DNA from: Bactrocera neohumeralis
Lineage: Eukaryota; Arthropoda; Insecta; Diptera; Tephritidae
Reading direction: 5' to 3'
DNA length: 64,000 bases
NCBI RefSeq assembly: GCF_024586455.1
Contig: NW_026089624.1
Coordinates: 6,663,341 to 6,727,340 of the forward strand
A program made the position numbers and the translations under genes. Positions 57,088 to 64,000 of the stretch are shown here, in pieces. Positions within the stretch are counted from its first letter, which is position 1. The number at the start of each line of letters is the position of its first letter. The notes below the pieces were generated by a model, which worked only from the letters and a program-made list of their open reading frames with translations, had not been told where the DNA came from and ran no database searches.

Positions 57088-60000
57088 ATAACAAGTTGTG
57101 AAAGCGAGGGACATGTAGCAAAAGTATGCACAAAAACACCGAGCTGCATGCTCTGCAAAGGGGAACATTCAGTTCTGAGTACATCTTGCCTAAAATAGGT
57201 GGAGTTGCTAAATACAATGAAAAAATGAGAATATTGTAGCTGAACTTAAACCATTGCGCCGCAGCACAAGCCCTGCTGCAACAAACCATCATAGAAAGCA
57301 AAATTGATGTCGCCTTACTGAGTGAGCAATATGCCCAACGTTCGGAAAGTACTTGGATTACAGATATAAGTGGCAAAGCAGTAATATGGTCCTGCAATGG
57401 ACAAGCATTCACGTCTTGCTGCAGAGTAGCAAAAACTGGTTTTACCTGGGCGCAAATTGGAGGAATTTACTGCGTAAGCTGCTATGCTCGTCCCAGCGCG
57501 CCTGTTAGAGAATTTGGAGACTTCCTCCTGAAATTATCGTTAGAAAGCAGAGGCAAATCTCCGATAATAATGGCAGGTGATTTTAACTCATGGTCTACTG
57601 CCTGGGGTATCAAAAGTTCGAACCATCGTGGGCGCCTAGTTCTAGAATTCCTGAGCCAAACCAACCTCACAATAATGAATAGCGGCACAAAAAATACTTA
57701 CCAACAAGGAAATAAAGGCTCTATAATAGACCAAATGTTTGCAAATGACGCACTAAGAGGACACATTAAATGGGAGGTGTCAGACATGTTCACACATAGT
57801 GATCACATGGCTATCATAGCAGAAGTCTTATTCTCTCAAGAACAGGAACCCCCACGCAGTAACACTATACAAAAACGAAGCTGGAAGCAAACAGATTTTG
57901 ATAAAGACTTTTTTGACACAGCTTGGAGTACAGCAATAGTGTCAGGCGAAGGCGCCATCCACTTAATAACCGCATTGCGAAAGGAACTGGTAACAGCATG
58001 CGACGCTACAATACGAAAGACAAAATGTCACAATAACCGAAGACCTATATACTGGTGGAATGAACAAATTGCCACGCTGAGAAAGCTCTGTCATTCAGCC
58101 CGACGTCGCCTACAACGCAATCAAAATGGCGAAAACGGAAACCGTCTCAAAGAAGCTTTTAAAAGCCATAAGAAGCTTCTAAAGTCAGCTATAATCCGTA
58201 GCAAAAGAAACTGCTTTGAAAAGATCTGTGAAGAAGCGAATATAGACCCCTGGGGGACAGCTTATACATAAAATATGTATGTCCAAATTCCAAAATAAGC
58301 GGCAGCAACCCAAATGCGCTTCGTTCATGAAGGAAATCGTGGAGGCATTATTTCCGACGTACGCCCTGATTACCAGCGCTGTGCGACAAAACGAAGGTCC
58401 TGAACCATCCCAACTAGTTACAGAAGAAGAATTATTGGGAATAGCAAAAAACATCAATAACAACAAAGCGCCTGGTATCGATGGCATACCAAATAGAGCT
58501 CTAAAGGTAGCCATAATTTCAAAACCCGTTCTTTTCGCAAAAATGTACAACGCATGTATAAAAGAAGGGATCTTCCCCGATCCCTGGAGTCCAGCGCCTG
58601 GTTTTAATCCCAAAACCAAAAAAACCACCAGATGAACCCTCTTCGTATCGACCTCTGTGTATGCTCGATACAATGGGCAAAGTGTAGGAAAGCATAATAA
58701 GAAACCGCTTGGAGTTTGCAATCCAGGAAGCCGGCAGACTATCAGAAAGACAATACGGCTTCAGGAAACAGAGGTCCACTATCGATGCACTAAAAGAAGT
58801 TGTCGACACTGCGAAAAGTGCAGTAAGCGGCAAAAGATGGAAAGGTGGTAAAAAAGAATATTGTGCGCTGATAACCCTGGATGTGAAGAATGCATTCAAC
58901 TCTGCTAAATGGACAAACATATCTGCAGCCTTAAATGAAATACGCGCCCCACAGTACCTCATAAATATCGTTATGAGTTATTTTGAAAATAGAAGACTAT
59001 TTTACGACACCACCGAAGGCTTCAAGAGCTACCCTATTTCAAGTGGAGTACCACAAGGTTCAGTTTTAGGCCCTTCCTTATGGAATCTAGTATATGATGG
59101 GGTGCTAAGAATTCCACAACCAAAAAACGTTAAGCTAATCGCATACGCGGACGACCTTATAGTAGTAGCAGTAGCTAAACAACTTGATGACCTGCAAAAT
59201 AAAAGTAACGAATGCATAAATGGTCTGCACCAATGGTTTTCGTTCATGAGTTTGGAACTGGCAGAGCACAAAACGGAGGTATTGCTCGTAAGCACCAGGA
59301 AAATTGAGGAAAAAGTAACTCTCACTATAGGCGAGTGCGTGATTACTTCACAACCACAGTTAAAGTATTTAGGGGTAATATTGGACACCAAACTGAAATT
59401 CAAGCAGCACTTGGCAAACATAGCAAATAAAGCAAATAAGATTTATAATGCCCTATCAAGAATGATGGCAAATAGAGGCTGTGTGCGCTCCAGCCGCCGA
59501 CTTCTAATCGCAAAAGCGATGAGCTCAGTTATACTGTATGCAGCTCCAGTATGGATACAAGCACTAAACATAAAAGCGTATGCCAAATCAATAATTGCGG
59601 TGCATAGACTCACATCAATAAGAGTAATAAGTGCTTTCCGAACTATTTCCAGCGAAGCAGCTGAAGTACTAGCGAGTATGCCGCCTATAGACATCCAGGG
59701 AGACGAGTTCGCGAGACTATATGAACTATCAGCGCCAATTACAGAAACCCAAAAGAGAGAAGAGCATAACTCTATGGCAGCAACGGTGGCAAACCTCAAC
59801 TAAAGGACGGTGGACCCACAGACTCATACCTGACATCCACACGTGGATAAGTAGACAACATGGAGACCTGGATTTCCACCTCACCCAAATATTAACTGGG
59901 CATGGGTGCTTTAGAGGTTACCTATATAAATTTCAAAATGACGTCAGTCCGTATTGTTCGATTTGTACGGAGTCAATAGAAGACTGTGAACACGTATTTT

Positions 60001-60340
60001 TCTATTGTCCTCGGTTTCAAAAAATAAGGGAAAAGTTAGAAACAGCACTAGGTGGTAGTTTAATGGTGGAAAGTTTGACTGCACTTATGTGTCAGTCCTC
60101 TGAGAAGTGGAAAGCTGTTCGCGAAGCGGCAGTTTCCATCACGACAATATTAAGACAGGTACAGCGGAATAGGCGCCAGTCCATCTGTGCTGTAGAGGAG
60201 ACGTAAAATGTCTTGTCACTCTTGTCTGGAGAGTCTTGAGTTGGGAGTAGGTTAGGTTTAGCGGGTTAAAGTCCCGCACTTCGGCTTTCGATGCTTCCTC
60301 CTACTTAAAAAAAAAATAATAATAATAATAAAAAATAATA
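57088..60340 (+). mobile_element. R1-clade LINE, nearly complete ORF2 with 3' UTR and poly(A) tail
   Basis: Starts in the last ORF1 zinc knuckles (ESEGHVAKVCTKTPSCMLC, GEHSVLS, stop at 57197). ORF2 endonuclease 57225-57830: MRILQLNLNHCAAAQ-like start, ALLSEQY, IIMAGDFNSWSTAWGIKSSN, IDQMFANDAL, THSDHMAII. Linker to 58271. RT: NNKAPGIDGIPNRALKVAII; SYRPLCMLDTMGKV; QYGFRKQRSTIDALKEVV; TLDVKNAFNSAKW; SSGVPQGSVLGPSLWNLVYD; LIAYADDLIVVAV (YADD intact). C-terminus to 60206 includes a CCHC-type group CSICTESIEDCEHVFFYC. Frameshifts near 58270, 58605 and 59760 and a stop at 58686 make it inactive. The tail is A-rich then (AAT)n at 60308-60340. Confidence 0.9.
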
Positions 60341-60456
60341 ACAAGTGTCGCACGCATCTTTCGCATCTCCGTTGTCACGGTCAACCAATGGCCGAAACAG
60401 GCGTTTTGTCAAATAGTCAAGTGCTGAACACATTAAGCGTGACAGACTGCAAACGA
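60341..60456. other. Short GC-richer stretch before the gap
   Basis: An open frame MAETGVLSNSQVLNTLSVTD runs into the N gap at 60457. It could be the edge of a coding region or of an element; it cannot be judged. Confidence 0.25.
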
Positions 60457-60556
60457 NNNNNNNNNNNNNNNNNNNNNNNNNNNNNNNNNNNNNNNNNNNN
60501 NNNNNNNNNNNNNNNNNNNNNNNNNNNNNNNNNNNNNNNNNNNNNNNNNNNNNNNN
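60457..60556. other. Assembly gap, exactly 100 N
   Basis: A run of 100 N, the usual placeholder for a gap of unknown size. Frames that cross it are meaningless. Confidence 0.99.
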
Positions 60557-60895
60557 AAAAATTGTTCATAAATGAAAAGTTAAAAATCATATTTTTGGGG
60601 TTGGTTTGGGAAATTGCATTTGGGTTTTTTTCACCAATTTCATCCCTTGGGATTTTAAGATTTATTTTAAAATAGGGACACAAAACACTGGGGTAAATTT
60701 TTCGCCCATACTTTTCATTTTGAGCTTTTAAATTTTTTCTATTACGTGGTTCTTAAAAGGGCAATTCTGCGATGGAGCGAATGTTTTTATGGGGATTTGT
60801 TTCATTTTCTTAAGTTGATTAAATTTGGCATCAATTCTATTTTAGTTGTTGGACTTTGTTTCTATTAAAATATTTTGCTACACTGATTTAATTTT
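60557..60895. other. AT-rich DNA after the gap
   Basis: Nothing recognised. Confidence 0.5.
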
Positions 60896-61510
60896 CAAAA
60901 TACACATTCTTCTGTTGCTTCTTCAACATCTATTGCAATCTGCCTTTTTTTATCACAACGATTAGGCCTTTAGAGCTCTTCAGTTGGTAAGAGTAGTCAT
61001 TCTTGCTATTACCTGATAATAATGTGGCAACATCCATTGAACTTTTTTCAGTGTATATTTGAATTTTTGTTTCATCTATGTTACCTTTTTTCAAAGGCAC
61101 ATTGTGAAAATAGTTTGTGCCTTCTATATTACTTGGCTTGGAGATAAACGTATTGACCGCTGATTTGATTGGACCCGATTTTCTTTTTACATTTGTGTAG
61201 TGATCAATACCAGTTTGAACAGATGGTCCTTTTTTGTTTGGTACATTCTCACATTACATTTTGCTTTTCTTCGCTGTCCGGGTGCTTCCTGGTACCTGCA
61301 TAGTGGTTGCTATCGGCGCATTTGTTGTTGGCCGATTGCTGTTTGCTGCTGCTTCTGCTGAATGCGTGCTCGACAAGGCTGAAGTAGGCATTTAAGTAAT
61401 GCTTTCGGCTTTGCTGGTGAGTCTGCACAGCACTCATTATTGTTTTTTAATACTCTTGCAACCAGTTGAAACAGATCATTATAGTCTTGTTCACCTAACG
61501 CTTGTACGTA
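60896..61510 (-). pseudogene. Unidentified broken coding stretch
   Basis: Reading the minus strand from 61510: ALGEQDYNDLFQLVARVLKN then NNECCADSPAKPKALLKCLL and QPCRARIQQKQQQTAIGQQQ; the frame shifts to TNAPIATTMQVPGSTRTAKK, a TAA, then about 100 open codons (VPNKKGPSVQTGIDHYTNVK; NTFISKPSNIEGTNYFHNVP; SMDVATLLSGNSKNDYSYQL; SSKGLIVVI). A last shift at a 7-A run gives KKRQIAIDVEEATEECVF and stop. Composition looks like a real protein, not a known element. The breaks lie partly at short repeats or homopolymers close to an assembly gap, so sequencing error and true decay are both possible. It is cut at its 5' side by a structured repeat. Confidence 0.4.
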
Positions 61511-61720
61511 TTATGTAAAACTAATCGAGATAGATATAGGGTATAAATGATCAGGGATGATGAAATATTGAAATCCGGTTAACTGTCTGTCCGTCTGTCC
61601 TTTCATCCGATATCTCGATGAAACGGGTAAGTGTCTTTTCCTTAGTACAAAAATAAAAGAACAAGAGACAAGGCGAAATTTTTGAAAAGCGGGCGTGGCC
61701 CCGCTCTCTAACAAGTTTAA
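61511..61720 (-). repeat. Structured repeat related to family A, 3' part
   Basis: The complement reads GGACAGACGGACAGACAGTT, CCGGATTTCAATATTTC, CCTGATCATTTATACCCT, the common 3' part of these repeats, with GGGGCCACGCCCGC. Its other part continues beyond the piggyBac insertion at 63517. Confidence 0.65.
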
Positions 61721-63512
61721 TCCTTCTGTTATGTTAAAAAAAAAGTTGCACATGTGATGTTAAGGTCACGGAATGACCTAGTCGGAGTTCTGTAAGGGTA
61801 TCCTATAAAATCCTTCTGATTTTAGTTTTTTTCTAATATTTCTTAATTTTACTAACTACAAATTAAGTTTGAATTTAACATTTCATAGTTGTATTGATTA
61901 TAATTTTATTTTGTTCTTAACATTTCTTAGATTTTTTGAATATAAATGAATGCGCAGGTGGCTCGCTGAATTGTTTTTCTCTTTTTTAGAGCAACATCCG
62001 CCGAAGTACTTGTCTATTCTGCTTCTGCCCAGATATTCCTGACAATACCAGCCGACAACTTTTTTTTAGGTACACGCTTTCTACGAGTTATTTCACCCTG
62101 AACAAGGTATAGGCCAAGTTTTTCGAGATAGTCTTGCGCTTATACATATGTTTTTGACGCATTCTAATTAGAGTGAATTTCTGTACATAAAACCAAGGCA
62201 TTTAGCGCCGAAACATCCACAATATTCGAGAAGACAGCTAAGGGCCAACGATAAATTTGTCTCTTGCACGTATATGTTTCTACTAATTGGTCAATTGTGT
62301 CTACTCCAGATTTTGTAGAAATATAAAAATCTTTTATTTCCGGCAACTTCTTGGGATGGTTTTCAATAAGACTTTTGTTATGAAGAAGAGTGCTCAATTC
62401 ACGAACCATTTTACAAGTATACTTTATAGGAATGTATTGAACAATGATGATACGAGTATCCATCAAAGAAGAAACGACTGTTTAGTAGTGGTAATTGTCT
62501 TATTATTTCTAATAGTGCCCATCAATGTCATATTATTATTCAGTAACAGTAATGCCAAATCGAGTTGTAAAAAAGTGATCTGTTTGTTATATTCCGTCAT
62601 TCATACCCACTTACTTCCAAGAACCATATAAGTGACATTAAAACGCAAAATATTAGTCGACCATGAACTTCATCTGAAAGACTGCGGAGACTTTCTCCGT
62701 ACGACCGATAAACGCCTGTTTCTAAATTATACTTGTATGTATTTTAGCAAGTACATATTGCATAAATATGCCATTTCAAGTACCTCTTAATATCAACAAA
62801 ATACCCAAAAATCCATTAAGTTTTATTTCATCAATTGGTTTATATTTCTCTCCAATTTTTTAGCGCCCTCGATGTTGGTGAACTCTAGCACAAGTCAAAT
62901 GTTTCTTTTATATTTGATATTCGGTGAACTGAATGTACTGTAACCGGGGTATCGTCGAATTATATTTTCTATTCTAGCTCTAGTGCTATTGGTTGCCGTC
63001 GGTGAAAAGTACACGGGAGTGTTACTTATATCAGCTTCAGCAATACTGTCTTCTTCTTAACTGGCAATGTACCATACTTTTCAGAAGATTCGCCACCTGG
63101 CAATTCTTCCAATACATTCTCCTCGTCCTCAAAATCGCTATACCTATCGATATCCACAATGTCTTCCACTATTGTCTGTGTTTGGGAGACGACAAATTTG
63201 CTGAATCTCGGTTACGTTTCATTTTATAAAACATCTACAATGTCTGTCGTTTTACACTAAAATTAATTTGCAAAAATGGCGCGAAACTTCCTCTTGCCAC
63301 TTTGAATAGCAGATGGTCACTTAATGACCTTATGCACACACACACGTTAGACTGGATTCTGCCATGTTTTTTATCAAATTATAAAAAATATTTTGCAGTT
63401 TTCAAAGCGATGCAGTTTTGTTAAAAGAAATCCCAAATTTTTGTGTCTTTTTATGAAATATAGCAAAATAACATAAAAAGAGTCACGAGATGACCTTAAT
63501 GTAACAGAAGGG
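61721..63512 (-). mobile_element. piggyBac-type element, 1,792 bp, TTAA flanks
   Basis: TTAA at 61717-61720 and 63513-63516. Ends TCCTTCTGTTATGTTAA (left) and, reversed, CCCTTCTGTTACATTAA followed by GGTCATCTCGTGACTC (right). The minus strand encodes a broken piggyBac transposase: acidic N-terminus (about 63200), FLGILLILRG (about 62810), a DDE-domain part at 62164-62466 (PEIKDFYISTKSGVDTIDQL, RQIYRWPLAVFSNIVDVSAL), and a C-terminal RRKRVPKKKLSAGIVRNIW region (about 62050). Many stops make it inactive. Confidence 0.85.
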
Positions 63513-63516
63513 TTAA

Positions 63517-63840
63517 TGTACATATCCCGAAGTCATTTAAGCTTCAACAACCAAATTTGCTGCGCAAAAATCTTATAAGAACTTCTACCGGCAGCGTGAA
63601 AATGGAAAAAAACTACTTAAAGGTGAATAAATCACTAACTAAATACGCCAGAGACATTAAATTTTACCATCGGGATGGTATGAGAGAGCTTATGTGGGTT
63701 TGCAAATTGGACGACCGCTTTCGACAAAATATAGTAAGTGGTATTATTATTTACATTATTATGTCACGGCGAGAAAATGGACAAAATCAGACGACAAACA
63801 CGCCAACTTGCCATGTAGCACAATTTTAAATTTCAGTTTT
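63517..63840 (-). repeat. Structured repeat continued, right of the piggyBac element
   Basis: Motifs such as CCCGAAGTCATTTAAGCTTC, AAGAACTTCTACCGGCAGCG and GAAAATGGA belong to the same repeat class as 61511-61720; together they form one repeat opened by the piggyBac element. The open frame at 63557-63829 (plus) is probably chance. Confidence 0.5.
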
Positions 63841-64000
63841 CAGTACACAAATCAATAACAACTAATATAACGGAATAAAACTTTTTAGTGTACCACTTAT
63901 GACTATAAATTATTTAAAGCCAATAAAAACGGTTAAAGCCCCAATGTATTTAGAATCTGGTACCATAGTTGACTTTTGATTGAAAAGGTCGGTCAATATA
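63841..64000. other. AT-rich window edge
   Basis: No feature seen. Confidence 0.5.

Noticed and set aside
60388..60683. Open frames crossing the N gap on both strands
   Set aside because: They depend on 100 unknown bases.
1..64000. tRNA, rRNA or other structured RNA genes
   Set aside because: No cloverleaf with A/B boxes and no rRNA-like stretch was recognised by eye; small genes could be missed without a covariance search.

Overview
The window is nuclear DNA of a higher fly. It is AT-rich, contains one spliced host gene that matches the insect apolipophorin precursor along its whole length, and is otherwise packed with nested transposable elements. The element mix (RTE, R1 and jockey LINEs, Helitrons, mariner, hAT and piggyBac types, and short structured repeats with cores such as 'gtgggcgtgg') suggests a tephritid-like fruit fly, but that placement is inference. 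No bacterial or organellar features were seen. There is one 100-base N gap (60457..60556).

Host gene. On the minus strand, 10.8 to 25.6 kb holds a complete apolipophorin gene (apolpp). I could join seven coding exons by eye, all with GT..AG introns and matching phases, giving 3,342 codons plus stop. It has a signal peptide exon, a 27-nt microexon, a 7.1-kb main exon with the vitellogenin-type N-terminal lipid-transfer domain and a furin-type RSRR site, then exons with a von Willebrand D domain and the conserved C-terminus. A TATA box, a 5'-UTR intron and a poly(A) signal can also be seen. A probable last exon of an unidentified plus-strand gene (10227..10471, own AATAAA) converges tail-to-tail on apolpp.

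Left flank (1 to 10 kb): end of a Tc1/mariner-type element; a scrambled R1-clade LINE (1.2 to 3.4 kb); a Helitron remnant (3.5 to 7.65 kb) split by a minus-strand RTE LINE with a perfect 13-bp target duplication; a mariner scrap; a structured 1-kb repeat (8.25 to 9.29 kb); and a hAT-type MITE with an 8-bp target duplication (9308..9721). Intron 2 of apolpp (the intron between coding exons 1 and 2) carries a second RTE copy with a 5' inversion, and a mariner remnant.

Middle (25.6 to 44 kb): long AT-rich stretches; a palindromic MITE split by a structured repeat; a mariner-type TIR element; a diverged tandem repeat; more structured repeats; a transposase with an inverted duplication of its 3' end; and a jockey-type LINE (37.25 to 43.83 kb) opened by a structured repeat, a Ty3/gypsy pol fragment and a 1.85-kb TIR element of unknown class. 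That TIR element itself holds another RTE fragment.

Right part (44 to 64 kb): mariner, Helitron and hAT remnants; a fourth RTE copy (49.2 to 51.7 kb); a 3-kb Helitron with recognisable Rep and helicase segments; two R1-clade LINEs, the second (57.09 to 60.34 kb) with nearly all of ORF2 and a poly(A) tail; the N gap; an unidentified broken coding stretch (60.9 to 61.5 kb); and a piggyBac-type element bounded by TTAA (61721..63512) inside another structured repeat. Apart from apolpp and perhaps the two unidentified coding stretches, every coding region is a decayed element. I found no new multi-gene system; the most informative signals are the insertion footprints.
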